Below, piece by piece: positions 9,863-16,846 of a stretch of DNA of 64,000 nt. The notes beneath the pieces were generated by a model. That model had not been told where the DNA came from. It worked only from the letters and a program-made list of their open reading frames with translations, and searched no databases. This DNA comes from Nocardioides alkalitolerans. Its GTDB lineage: Bacteria; Actinomycetota; Actinomycetes; Propionibacteriales; Nocardioidaceae. The first letter of the stretch is position 1; each line of letters begins with the position of its first letter. The stretch spans positions 496,001 to 560,000 of the forward strand of contig CP116227.1 of assembly GCA_038184435.1 (NCBI GenBank), written 5' to 3'. The position numbers and the translations under genes were made by a program.

Positions 9863-10819
9863 GTGAATGACCGCGTCGACGACTCCCGTCCGCTCCCGCA
9901 CGTCGCCCTCTCCTCCTTCGCCCATGACCGGCACGGTCTCGAGCGCACCGACGCCGACTGGCTGGGACGGGCCTGGGCGGATCCGACGACCCGTGTGCTC
10001 GCCATCGCCGGCAACCGCATGCTGGTGCGGGACGGCGTCCCGGCGTGGCTGCCGGTCGCGGAGCTGCCGTCCGTCGCGCAGGAGGACGGCGCGCTGCGCC
10101 TCCTCGTCGGCGAGCACGAGGGCGCGACGTACTTCGCCGCCGTCGTCGACCCCGCCCGCGCCCCCCACCCCGCCGAGCAGTGGCAGGGGACGCGGGAGGT
10201 GCTCGAGGCGGTGCTGGGCTCGGAGCGCGGGCCGTTGCTCCTCCACGCGATGGGCATGGCGGAGTGGCACTGGGCGACCCGTTTCTGCGTGCGCTGCGGC
10301 GGTCCGCTGACCCCCACGCACGCGGGCCACGTGCTGCGCTGCTCGTCGAAGAAGGGCTGCGGGCGCCAGCACTTCCCGCGCACCGACCCGGCCGTGATCA
10401 TGCTCGTGACCGACGGCGAGCCGGGCAGTCCCGACGAGCGCTGCCTGCTCGGGCACGCGCAGGCGTGGCCGGAGGGGCGGTACTCCACGCTGGCCGGATT
10501 CGTCGAGCCCGGTGAGACGTTCGAGGACGCGGTGCGTCGCGAGGTCCACGAGGAGACCGGCGTGGGGGTCGGAGCGGTGACCTACGTCGGCAACCAGCCG
10601 TGGCCGCTGCCGGCGAGCCTCATGATCGGCTTCCGGGCGCGGGCCGCCACGACGGCGATCGACGTCGACGGGGCCGAGATCGCCCACGCGGCGTGGTTCA
10701 CCCGCGACGACATCGCGCGCGGGCTCGCGGACGGCTCGCTCCTGCTGCCCGGCCCGGTGTCGATCTCCCACGCGCTCATCCAGGGCTGGTACGGCGCGCC
10801 CCTCGCCACCAGCTGGTGA
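9863..10819 (+). CDS. nudC: NAD(+) diphosphatase / NADH pyrophosphatase (NudC)
   Basis: A 318-residue NudC. The family hydrolyses NADH/NAD to NMN(H) and AMP and can remove NAD caps from RNA. A zinc ribbon starts at CVRCGG near residue 145 and is completed by C and C in LRCSSKKGCGRQHFPR. The Nudix box GFVEPGETFEDAVRREVHEETG lies near residues 213-233 and has every catalytic Glu; it is followed by the NudC signature NQPWPLPASLM. GTG 9863 is placed by TAGGCT at 9851-9856, six bases upstream (leaderless type). Position after adnAB and before mrx1 and uvrD2 is the same as in mycobacteria. The C-terminus reads SHALIQGWYG, as expected for full length. Confidence 0.93.
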   Translation: MNDRVDDSRPLPHVALSSFAHDRHGLERTDADWLGRAWADPTTRVLAIAGNRMLVRDGVPAWLPVAELPSVAQEDGALRLLVGEHEGATYFAAVVDPARAPHPAEQWQGTREVLEAVLGSERGPLLLHAMGMAEWHWATRFCVRCGGPLTPTHAGHVLRCSSKKGCGRQHFPRTDPAVIMLVTDGEPGSPDERCLLGHAQAWPEGRYSTLAGFVEPGETFEDAVRREVHEETGVGVGAVTYVGNQPWPLPASLMIGFRARAATTAIDVDGAEIAHAAWFTRDDIARGLADGSLLLPGPVSISHALIQGWYGAPLATSW

Positions 10820-10861
10820 CGAGGGGCGGTCGGGCTCGCGGGGAGCCGGGGTCCTGCGGGC

Positions 10862-11113
10862 TCAGCCGGCCAGGGCGGCGAGCTTCTCCTTGACCTGCGC
10901 CAGGCTCGGGTTGGTCTGGGCCGACCCGTCGGAGTAGACGAGCGTCGGCACGGTCTGGTTGCCGTTGTTGACCTTCTCGACGAGCTCGGCCGCGTCGGGC
11001 TGCTGCTCGATGTCGACCACGTCGTAGGTGATGCCCTCGCGGTCGAGCTGCCCCCGCAGGCGGTGGCAGTAGCCGCACCACGGCGTGCTGTACATCGTGA
11101 AGGTCGCGCTCAT
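10862..11113 (-). CDS. mrx1: Mycoredoxin (glutaredoxin-like, CGYC active site)
   Basis: An 83-residue glutaredoxin-fold protein. Active-site CGYC is near residues 13-16 (YSTPWCGYCHRL), followed by cis-Pro TVPTLVY and the DGSAQTNPS substrate loop. In actinobacteria mycoredoxin-1 reduces mycothiol mixed disulfides, taking electrons from mycothiol. It lies on the opposite strand between nudC and uvrD2, the mycobacterial location. The start is supported by a purine-rich GAGGGGC about ten bases upstream. A possible SigH/SigR-type promoter, GGGAT with GTT 16 or 19 bases later, lies at 11055-11181 on the minus strand (bases 11155-11181); this would fit thiol-stress control but matches the consensus imperfectly. 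Confidence 0.9.
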   Translation of the reverse strand: MSATFTMYSTPWCGYCHRLRGQLDREGITYDVVDIEQQPDAAELVEKVNNGNQTVPTLVYSDGSAQTNPSLAQVKEKLAALAG

Positions 11114-11495
11114 GACTTGCCCCTCGGTCGGTGGTGGATGGTCGTGCAGGCGTCAACAACCGGCGCCACGCCGATCATCCCGCACGGACCCTGAGGCCGG
11201 TGACGCCCCTCGCCGCGGGTGCGCTGGTGCGCGGGGCGGTCGTCGGACGGCCGCTGGGCCACGAAATGTGCAGCTGGGGTCGGCCCGGGGCGACGCCGGG
11301 TGCACCAACCGCACAGTGCTCGTCGCCGGCGGGGCGGCGTCCCTGACCCCCGCGCGGGACGTCGTGCGGTGCGGTGCCCCCAGCCGCCGGACCGCATGAC
11401 GTCCGGCACCCGGGCACCGCGCACGCAGGACTGTCGGCGCCCCCGTCTAAGGTCGGCGACGCCCCGCACCCACCACTCCCGGAGGACCGCCCCGC
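11114..11495. other. Divergent mrx1-uvrD2 intergenic region
   Basis: This 382-base gap separates mrx1 (minus) and uvrD2 (plus). It contains the candidate mrx1 promoter near 11155-11181, one copy of the dispersed palindrome at 11357-11404, and TAAGGT near 11446, a reasonable -10 for uvrD2 about 45 bases before the ATG. I see no open frame with codon bias, no tRNA and no T-tract terminator here. Confidence 0.5.
11357..11404. repeat. Dispersed palindromic element, copy 1
   Basis: Arms at 11357-11370 (GGACGTCGTGCGGT) and 11391-11404 (ACCGCATGACGTCC) pair at 13 of 14 positions across a 20-base loop. The GACGTCATGCG core recurs in two other intergenic palindromes in this window (26475-26524 and 41492-41535). 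Confidence 0.7.
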
Positions 11496-13592
11496 ATGCC
11501 TGCCACGCCGTCGCCCGACGCGCTGCTCGCCGCTCTCGACCCGGAGCAGCGCGCCGTCGCCGAGGCGTTGCGCGGGCCGGTGCGCGTCCTGGCCGGTGCC
11601 GGCACCGGGAAGACCCGCGCCATCACCCACCGGATCGCGTACGGCGTCGCGACGGGGGTCTACGCGCCGACGGAGGTGCTGGCCGTGACGTTCACGACCC
11701 GCGCCGCGGGGGAGATGCGCACGCGGCTGCGTGACCTCGGGGCCCCGGGGGTCCAGGCGCGCACCTTCCACTCGGCCGCGCTGCGGCAGCTGCGGTACTT
11801 CTGGCCCCGCGTCCACGGCACCGAGCTGCCGGAGCTGGTGCAGTCGAAGCTCGGCATCATCGGCCCCGCCGCCCGCCGGCTGCGGATCGGCACCGACGCG
11901 GCGCTGCTGCGCGACCTCGCCGGCGAGGTCGAGTGGGCGAAGGTCAGCAACGTCTCGCCGGAGGCCTACGAGCGGATCGCCCCGGCCCGCGGTCGCTCCG
12001 TCAACGGCCTCGACGCCGCGTCGGTCGCCCGGCTGCTGGAGTCCTACGAGGAGACGAAGCGCGCCCAGGGCCGCATGGACATGGAGGACGTGCTGCTCTG
12101 GACCGCCGGGCTGCTGGCGGACGACGAGCGGGTCGCGGCCCAGGTGCGGCGGCAGTACCGGTGGTTCGTCGTCGACGAGTTCCAGGACGTCTCGCCCCTG
12201 CAGCACGCGCTGCTCGAGCTGTGGCTCGGGGGCCGTGACGAGGTGTGCGTCGTGGGCGATCCCGCGCAGACGATCTACAGCTTCGCGGGGGCCGACGCGA
12301 CGTACCTGCGCGACTTCCACAAGTCCCGCAAGGACGTCACGTCCGTCGAGCTGGTGCGCAACTACCGGTCGACGCCGCAGATCGTGGGGGCGGCCAACAG
12401 CCTGCTCGCGGGCACGTCGAGCGCCGGCGTGCGGCTCCGCGCCCAGCGGGAGGCCGGTCCGGAGATCAGCACCCGGCTCCTCCCCGACGAGGTGGCCGAG
12501 GCGGAGGCCGCGGCGGCCGAGGTGGTGCGCCTGCGCGACGCGGGCACCTCGCTGGCCGAGATCGCGATCCTCTTCCGCATCAACGCGCAGTCGGAGGTCT
12601 TCGAGGAGGCCCTGGCGGCCCGCGGGGTGCCCTACGTGATCCGCGGTGCCGCGCGCTTCTTCGACCGCCCCGAGGTGCGCCAGGCCGTGACGCTGCTCCG
12701 CGGCACCGCGCGCTCGGGCGCGGAGGACGGCCTGGTCGAGGGGGTGCGCGGTGCGCTCGCCAGCATGGGTTGGGCGCCGACGCCCCCGGAGGCCCGCGGC
12801 CAGACGCGCGACCGCTGGGAGTCGCTCCAGGCGTTGGTGGACCTCGCGGAGTCGGTCCACGCGGCCGACGCGTCGACCACGCTGGCCGCGTTCGTCGAGG
12901 ACCTCGAGCGCCGTGCCGCCGAGCAGCACGCCCCCGTCGCCGACGGGGTCACCCTCGCGACCCTCCACGCCGCGAAGGGCCTCGAGTGGGACGTCGTCCT
13001 CCTCTGCGGCATCCACGACGGCGCACTCCCGATCACGTACGCCGAGGGGCCGGCCGCCATCGAGGAGGAGCGTCGCCTGCTCTACGTGGGCATCACGCGC
13101 GCCCGCCGGGAGCTGCTGATCTCCTGGGCGAGCGCCCGACAGCCGGGCGGCCGCGGGTCCCGCAAGCCGTCGCGGTTCCTCCGCCCGATCGCGCCCGGCG
13201 CCTTCGACGAGCAGGCGGGGTCCGGTGGTGGGGCGCGGAGCAAGAAGGCCTCCCGCAAGGCCGTCCACTGCCGCGAGTGCGGCAAGCCGCTCGACACGGC
13301 CGCCGAGAAGAAGATCGGCCGGTGCAGCGACTGCCCGTCGTCCTACGACGAGGAGATCTTCGAGCGCCTCCGGGACTGGCGCCGGCAGCGGGCCGCGGCG
13401 GAGAGCGTGCCGGCCTACGTGCTGTTCACCGACGCCTCCCTGCAGCTCGTGGCGGAATGCCTGCCGCGCACCCCGGAGGCGCTCCTCAAGGTCAACGGGG
13501 TGGGCCGTTCCAAGCTGGAGAAGTACGGCGACGACGTCCTCGCCGTCGTCGCGGGGGAGACGCCTCCGGGGCTGGCGGAGGAGACATCGTGA
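11496..13592 (+). CDS. uvrD2: UvrD2-type DNA helicase with tetracysteine and HRDC domains
   Basis: A 698-residue superfamily 1A helicase. The motor has GAGTGKTRAITHRIAY (Walker A), VTFTTRAAGEM, FVVDEFQDVSPLQ (Walker B), VGDPAQTIYSFAGAD, VELVRNYRSTPQIV, LATLHAAKGLEWDVV and RRLLYVGITRARREL. About residues 585-610 hold a zinc-type module, CRECGKPL then CSDCP, and the last 80 residues form an HRDC domain with TPEALLKVNGVGRSKLEKYG. This motor plus tetracysteine plus HRDC order is diagnostic of mycobacterial UvrD2, a 3'-5' helicase used in repair. ATG 11496 follows GGAGGACCGCCCC, a Shine-Dalgarno about nine bases away. It precedes whiB7, as in mycobacteria. Confidence 0.93.
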   Translation: MPATPSPDALLAALDPEQRAVAEALRGPVRVLAGAGTGKTRAITHRIAYGVATGVYAPTEVLAVTFTTRAAGEMRTRLRDLGAPGVQARTFHSAALRQLRYFWPRVHGTELPELVQSKLGIIGPAARRLRIGTDAALLRDLAGEVEWAKVSNVSPEAYERIAPARGRSVNGLDAASVARLLESYEETKRAQGRMDMEDVLLWTAGLLADDERVAAQVRRQYRWFVVDEFQDVSPLQHALLELWLGGRDEVCVVGDPAQTIYSFAGADATYLRDFHKSRKDVTSVELVRNYRSTPQIVGAANSLLAGTSSAGVRLRAQREAGPEISTRLLPDEVAEAEAAAAEVVRLRDAGTSLAEIAILFRINAQSEVFEEALAARGVPYVIRGAARFFDRPEVRQAVTLLRGTARSGAEDGLVEGVRGALASMGWAPTPPEARGQTRDRWESLQALVDLAESVHAADASTTLAAFVEDLERRAAEQHAPVADGVTLATLHAAKGLEWDVVLLCGIHDGALPITYAEGPAAIEEERRLLYVGITRARRELLISWASARQPGGRGSRKPSRFLRPIAPGAFDEQAGSGGGARSKKASRKAVHCRECGKPLDTAAEKKIGRCSDCPSSYDEEIFERLRDWRRQRAAAESVPAYVLFTDASLQLVAECLPRTPEALLKVNGVGRSKLEKYGDDVLAVVAGETPPGLAEETS

Positions 13593-13600
13593 AATGAGTC

Positions 13601-13640
13601 AGAAATTGAATTGCCCATGACAGAAGCGGCGGGGTAACGT
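13601..13640 (+). promoter_or_regulatory. Putative WhiB7-type promoter for the whiB7 leader transcript
   Basis: An AT-rich patch (agaaattgaa, 13601-13610) lies directly upstream of a -35-like TTGCCC (13611-13616), followed after 18 bases by a -10-like TAACGT (13635-13640). WhiB7 bound to the primary sigma factor recognises short AT-rich DNA just upstream of -35 through its AT-hook, so this is the expected shape of an autoregulated whiB7 promoter. In 73% GC surroundings the AT patch stands out. Confidence 0.6.
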
Positions 13641-13720
13641 CGCCCGCAGTCCTGATCGCACCGCGCATCCCGGCCCTGGCACGGCCCGCGCACGAGACGC
13701 AACCTGAGGAGGTGGCACCC

Positions 13721-14017
13721 ATGGAGATCTACACCAGCACCACGTGGCAGCAGTCGAACGACGCTGCGTGCGTCCTCGGCGGCCACCGCGCCCCGGGTGC
13801 CCTCGGCGCCGTCGTGGCGTCCGCGGGTGACGTGCGTCTGCGTGCGGGCGACCGCGGCATCGCGACGTTCGCTGCGGCGAAGCCGATGGGTGCGAAGGCC
13901 CGTGCCTTCGACGCGCCCGCGGCGTTCGACGCGTCCGAGGCGTTCGGAGCCGTCGACGCGTTCGGCGCGTTCGCCGCCCCCGCCACGCGGATCCACGCCT
14001 GGAGACCACCGGTCTGA
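13721..14017 (+). CDS. whiB7 leader ORF (98 codons)
   Basis: A 98-residue ORF with a strong Shine-Dalgarno (AGGAGG at 13707-13712) eight bases before ATG 13721; GTG 13712 is an in-frame alternative but lies in the Shine-Dalgarno. Composition is biased toward Ala and Phe in the second half, with recurring AFDA / AFGA units (KARAFDAPAAFDASEAFGAV). It ends HAWRPPV just before an intrinsic terminator and the whiB7 gene. I recognise no domain. Position suggests a regulatory upstream ORF whose translation controls attenuation of whiB7, a role known in outline for mycobacterial and Streptomyces whiB7/wblC. Its last codons (13997-14004) form one arm of a candidate antiterminator. Whether the peptide itself does anything is unknown. 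Confidence 0.65.
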   Translation: MEIYTSTTWQQSNDAACVLGGHRAPGALGAVVASAGDVRLRAGDRGIATFAAAKPMGAKARAFDAPAAFDASEAFGAVDAFGAFAAPATRIHAWRPPV

Positions 14018-14072
14018 GACAGCTCAGTCGGCGCCTCCAGGCCACGGTCCCCACAGGGAACCGTGGCCTTTC
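13997..14072 (+). terminator. whiB7 attenuator: intrinsic terminator with mutually exclusive antiterminator
   Basis: Terminator: AGGCCACGGT (14039-14048) pairs perfectly with ACCGTGGCCT (14060-14069), followed by TTTCTGTTT. Antiterminator: GCCTGGAG (13997-14004), inside the last codons of the leader ORF, pairs perfectly with CTCCAGGC (14035-14042), sharing four bases with the terminator's 5' arm. A small CTGAG/CTCAG hairpin (14014-14027) nests inside. A ribosome at the stop (14015-14017) would mask 13997-14004 and favour termination; a ribosome stalled earlier would leave it free and allow read-through into whiB7. Confidence 0.7.
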
Positions 14073-14115
14073 TGTTTCCCGCCCACCCACGAAGGTCGAC
14101 GAAGGAGGTGACGAC

Positions 14116-14430
14116 ATGACCGTCCACGAGCTGATACCGCACCCGGACGTGGCGCTGACCGCGCTCCACGACGCGGCGGACCAGGTGGACCCGCGCTTGC
14201 TGCCGTGCCGCAACGGTGACGCCGAGCTCTGGTTCGCCGAGTCCCCCGCCGACGTGGAGGCCGCCAAGGCGCTGTGCCTGGACTGCCCGGTGCGAGCGCT
14301 CTGCCTCGACGGCGCCCTCGAGCGCCGCGAGCCGTGGGGCGTCTGGGGAGGAGAGCTCTTCGCCCAGGGGGTGGTGATCCCCCGGAAGAGGCCCCGGGGA
14401 CGGCCCCGGAAGAACCCGGTGGCCGCGTGA
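14116..14430 (+). CDS. whiB7: WhiB7 transcription factor for intrinsic antibiotic resistance
   Basis: A 104-residue WhiB protein. Four cysteines (LLPC, then C-x2-C-x5-C in LCLDCPVRALC) bind a 4Fe-4S cluster. The turn GVWGGELF contacts the primary sigma factor region 4. The C-terminal RPRGRPRKNP is an AT-hook, which sets WhiB7 apart from other WhiB proteins. With the housekeeping sigma factor it activates genes for efflux, ribosome protection and drug modification when translation is inhibited. ATG 14116 has an excellent Shine-Dalgarno (AAGGAGG, 14101-14107). Expression is probably controlled by the promoter at 13601-13640 and the attenuator at 13997-14072. Confidence 0.95.
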   Translation: MTVHELIPHPDVALTALHDAADQVDPRLLPCRNGDAELWFAESPADVEAAKALCLDCPVRALCLDGALERREPWGVWGGELFAQGVVIPRKRPRGRPRKNPVAA

Positions 14431-14460
14431 GCCCGCCAGCACCACCCGTCCCGCCGCACC

Positions 14461-14500
14461 ACCCACCGCACGACCCACCGCACGACCCACCGCACGACCC
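14461..14500 (+). repeat. 12-bp tandem repeat, 3.3 copies
   Basis: Unit ACCCACCGCACG occurs at 14461-14472, 14473-14484 and 14485-14496 without a mismatch, then ACCC. It lies between whiB7 and a small ORF with its own Shine-Dalgarno. It has no spacers and is not a CRISPR. Confidence 0.8.
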
Positions 14501-14524
14501 GAACCCACGTCCCAGGAGGACCCG

Positions 14525-14596
14525 ATGGAGCTCATCCGACCGCTGATCGACCGGCCCCGCGCCACGGCCGCTGCCTTCGGAGCAGTGACCGCGTGA
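14525..14596 (+). CDS. Small ORF (23 residues) after whiB7
   Basis: ATG 14525 sits five bases after a strong AGGAGGA (14514-14520). The frame encodes MELIRPLIDRPRATAAAFGA then VTA, and its stop (14594-14596) overlaps the GTG of the next ORF by two bases. No known family. The Shine-Dalgarno and coupling suggest it is translated, perhaps mainly to couple translation into the next gene. Confidence 0.5.
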   Translation: MELIRPLIDRPRATAAAFGAVTA

Positions 14597-14811
14597 CCAC
14601 CCCGACCCCCACCTCCGTCCTCACCAGCCAGAACAGGAACACCGAGATGCAACTTCTCAACGAAGAATTGGCCCGAGCACAGTCAGCCGAGCTGCTCCGC
14701 GAGGCGGAGCAGCGCCACCAGGTGCAGCGTCTGCTCGCCGCGCGTCGCCTCAGCCGACGGGCCGAGGCGGCCGCGCAGCAGGTTCGCCTGAAGCTCGCGC
14801 GCTCGCTCTGA
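14593..14811 (+). CDS. Small hypothetical helical protein downstream of whiB7
   Basis: A 72-residue protein with no recognised domain. From about residue 15 it is a continuous amphipathic helix rich in Glu, Arg, Gln, Ala and Leu (LLNEELARAQSAELLREAEQ, then RRLSRRAEAAAQQVRLKLAR), so a coiled coil or a partner-binding helix is likely. GTG 14593 overlaps the preceding 23-codon ORF (GTGA), which itself follows whiB7, so it may be in the whiB7 transcript. The ORF ends shortly before a convergent terminator at 14861-14896. Confidence 0.6.
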   Translation: MTTPTPTSVLTSQNRNTEMQLLNEELARAQSAELLREAEQRHQVQRLLAARRLSRRAEAAAQQVRLKLARSL

Positions 14812-14860
14812 CGCGGCGGCCCCGGACCGAGGGGGCCACGCCGAGGAGCACGAACCCCAC

Positions 14861-14896
14861 GACGGACCCGTCGGGCATCAGCCCGGCGGGTCCGTC
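14861..14896. terminator. Bidirectional hairpin between the whiB7 unit and the cyclodehydratase-like gene
   Basis: GACGGACCCG (14861-14870) pairs perfectly with CGGGTCCGTC (14887-14896). The hairpin overlaps the stop codon of the minus-strand gene ending at 14878. There is no T-tract, which is usual for convergent high-GC terminators. Confidence 0.6.
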
Positions 14897-15807
14897 CCGT
14901 CCTGCCAGGAGCACCCGCACCACGGGTGCCGCGGCCACGCCCGGTCCGCGTCGGGGTCGTCGGGGAACACCTCCACCGTGCGGGACCACGTGCGGGGGAC
15001 GCCGCCGTCGACGTACCGCACGACGTCCCGGGCGGCCACGGCCACCCCGAGCGCCAGGCCGATCGGGTCCACCGGGGGCGGGAGCACGCCCGGCGGCGAC
15101 CCCGTCGACTGGGCGAGCACGACCGGGTGCTGGGGGTCCTGCTCCCGGTGGGCCGCGTCGACGCAGCGGAGGCACGCGGTCGCCCCCGGGCCGACGAAGG
15201 GCCCCACCCGCACGCGGTCGGGGAGCACGGCGACCCAGAGGTGGTCGCGTCCCGCCCGCACGAGGGCGTCGGAGATGGCGCGGTCGGGCTCGCCCACCGT
15301 GGCCACCACGGTGAGGGCGGTGGTGCGTGCCGCATCCTCCTCCGCAGCAACCGTCGTGCACGGCACCATGGCCCGCTCCAGCAGGTCGGCGAGCGGTGCG
15401 GTGCCGACCGTCCCGTCCAGCACGACGCGGTGTGCGCGGCGGGCCTCGGCGCGCGCCGCGCCCCGTTCCGGATCGGCGGCGAGGAGGGCCGCGACCGCGA
15501 TGGCGCCGCCGCGGACGGCGCGGTCCGCCGCCTGCGCCGACGCGAGGGCACCGGCCGCGTCGACGACGAGGTGACGCCCCCGCAGCCGCTCGTCGGCCAG
15601 CCGGACCCGGGCCGACCAGGACGCCACCGGGCCGAGCACGTCCTCCGGATCGGCGCCGCTGCGCCGGGCGGTGAGCAGGCGCCGTACGTCGTCCGCGTCG
15701 GGCACCGTCGTCGCGGCCCCGCCGGGGAACCCCACGTGGAGGTGACCGTCGGTGCGGCGCGCGACGTGGGCACCGGGCCGCAGCAGCATCGGTCGCGAGG
15801 AGTCCAT
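14878..15807 (-). CDS. ThiF/cyclodehydratase-like protein (TOMM leader-binding type), orphan
   Basis: A 309-residue protein resembling the 'bacteriocin biosynthesis cyclodehydratase domain' or TOMM precursor leader-binding family, relatives of E1/ThiF proteins that hold a peptide leader for a YcaO partner. Supporting features: an N-terminal LRPGAHVARRTDGHLHVGF strand pair and winged-helix-like region (residues 6-80), a central Rossmann-like VVLDGT-LADLLERAMV, the VGPFVGPGATACLRCVDAAH segment where Cys-x2-Cys binds zinc in this family, and a terminal HPWCGC that would supply the other pair. No YcaO, dehydrogenase or precursor gene is nearby. It may therefore do a housekeeping job in actinobacteria. 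A hairpin terminator covers its end. Confidence 0.6.
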   Translation of the reverse strand: MDSSRPMLLRPGAHVARRTDGHLHVGFPGGAATTVPDADDVRRLLTARRSGADPEDVLGPVASWSARVRLADERLRGRHLVVDAAGALASAQAADRAVRGGAIAVAALLAADPERGAARAEARRAHRVVLDGTVGTAPLADLLERAMVPCTTVAAEEDAARTTALTVVATVGEPDRAISDALVRAGRDHLWVAVLPDRVRVGPFVGPGATACLRCVDAAHREQDPQHPVVLAQSTGSPPGVLPPPVDPIGLALGVAVAARDVVRYVDGGVPRTWSRTVEVFPDDPDADRAWPRHPWCGCSWQDGTDPPG

Positions 15808-15918
15808 GCGCGGCACCCTGGCACGATCGCGGGCCCGGCGTCGGCGCTCCTCCACAGGGCCGGCCCGGCCGGTGTGGCGCGGGGCGGGGTCGTCGGTGGG
15901 CGTCGCTAGCCTGCGTCC

Positions 15919-16725
15919 ATGACGAACCTCGCCACCGAACGGCTTCCCCACCTCCGCATCGAGCGCCACGACGACGGGGTGGTCGAGCTGGTCCTCGACA
16001 ACCCCGAGCAGCGCAACGCGATGTCGGGGGAGATGACGGCGTCGTGGGGCACGGCCGTGGAGTCGCTGGTGGGGGACCGGTCCGTGCGGGTCGTGGTGGT
16101 GCGTGGCGAGGGCTCGGCGTTCTGCTCGGGTGGCGACCTGTCGTGGCTGGCCTCCGAGCCCGACGCGACCGTGGACCGGCTGCGGGCGCGGATGCTGCCG
16201 TTCTACCGCACGTGGCTCTCCGTGCGGCGGCTCGAGGTGCCGACCATCGCGGCGCTCAACGGCCCGGCGATCGGCGCGGGGCTGGCGGTCGCGCTCGCCT
16301 GCGACATCCGGTACGCCGCGCGCGGCGCCAAGCTCGGCGTGCCGTTCGTCGGCCTCGGGATGCATCCCGGCATGGCGACGACCTACCTGCTGCCCGACGT
16401 CGTCGGACCGGCCCACGCCCGTGACCTCGTGCTCACGGGGCGGCTCGTGCGGGACGAGGAGGCGGTGGCGCTCGGGCTCGCGTCCCGGGTGATCGAGCCG
16501 GACGTGTTCCTCGACGAGGTGCGCGCGGCGGCCCACGGGATCGCGGCCACCGCGCCGCAGCCGAGCCGGCTCGCGACGTTGGCGCTGCGTGCTGGTCACC
16601 GCGACCTGGAGGCGGCGCTGCAGTGGGAGGCCCTGGCGCAGCCGATCACGCTCGCGACGGAGGACCTGCAGGAGGGGCTCGCCGCCGCGCGCGGGCGGCG
16701 GTCGCCGGTCTTCCGCGACCGATGA
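15919..16725 (+). CDS. Enoyl-CoA hydratase/isomerase family protein
   Basis: A 268-residue crotonase-fold protein. Key features are LVLDNPEQRNAMS near the N-terminus, the oxyanion loop FCSGGDLSWL near residue 73, and LNGPAIGAGLAVALACDIRYAARGAKLGVPFVGLGMHPGMATTY, in which the family's catalytic Glu positions are replaced (G-M-H-P-G-M), so the exact reaction cannot be called. It acts on an acyl-CoA thioester, probably in beta-oxidation or amino acid catabolism. ATG 15919 has TAGCCT six bases upstream (15907-15912), a leaderless-type promoter. It diverges from the cyclodehydratase-like gene and is not in an operon with its neighbours. Confidence 0.88.
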   Translation: MTNLATERLPHLRIERHDDGVVELVLDNPEQRNAMSGEMTASWGTAVESLVGDRSVRVVVVRGEGSAFCSGGDLSWLASEPDATVDRLRARMLPFYRTWLSVRRLEVPTIAALNGPAIGAGLAVALACDIRYAARGAKLGVPFVGLGMHPGMATTYLLPDVVGPAHARDLVLTGRLVRDEEAVALGLASRVIEPDVFLDEVRAAAHGIAATAPQPSRLATLALRAGHRDLEAALQWEALAQPITLATEDLQEGLAAARGRRSPVFRDR

Positions 16726-16846
16726 GAGCCTGGACGAGCGAGACCCCCGGTGCCCGCGCCACCGGCCTTCCCCTTGCCTGTGGCACGAGCGCCCGGGGGC
16801 CTCGTCGCCCGCAACGCTAGGGGGTGCGGGAGCCGCGGTCAACGTC

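Noticed and set aside
6286..10488. 1400-codon open frame on the minus strand
   Set aside because: It lies opposite adnA, adnB and nudC, which have full domain sets; its product is Arg/Pro/His-rich with no domains. Long antisense frames are common in very GC-rich DNA.
14461..14500. CRISPR array
   Set aside because: Repeats are 12 bp and directly abutting with no spacers, and there are no cas genes.
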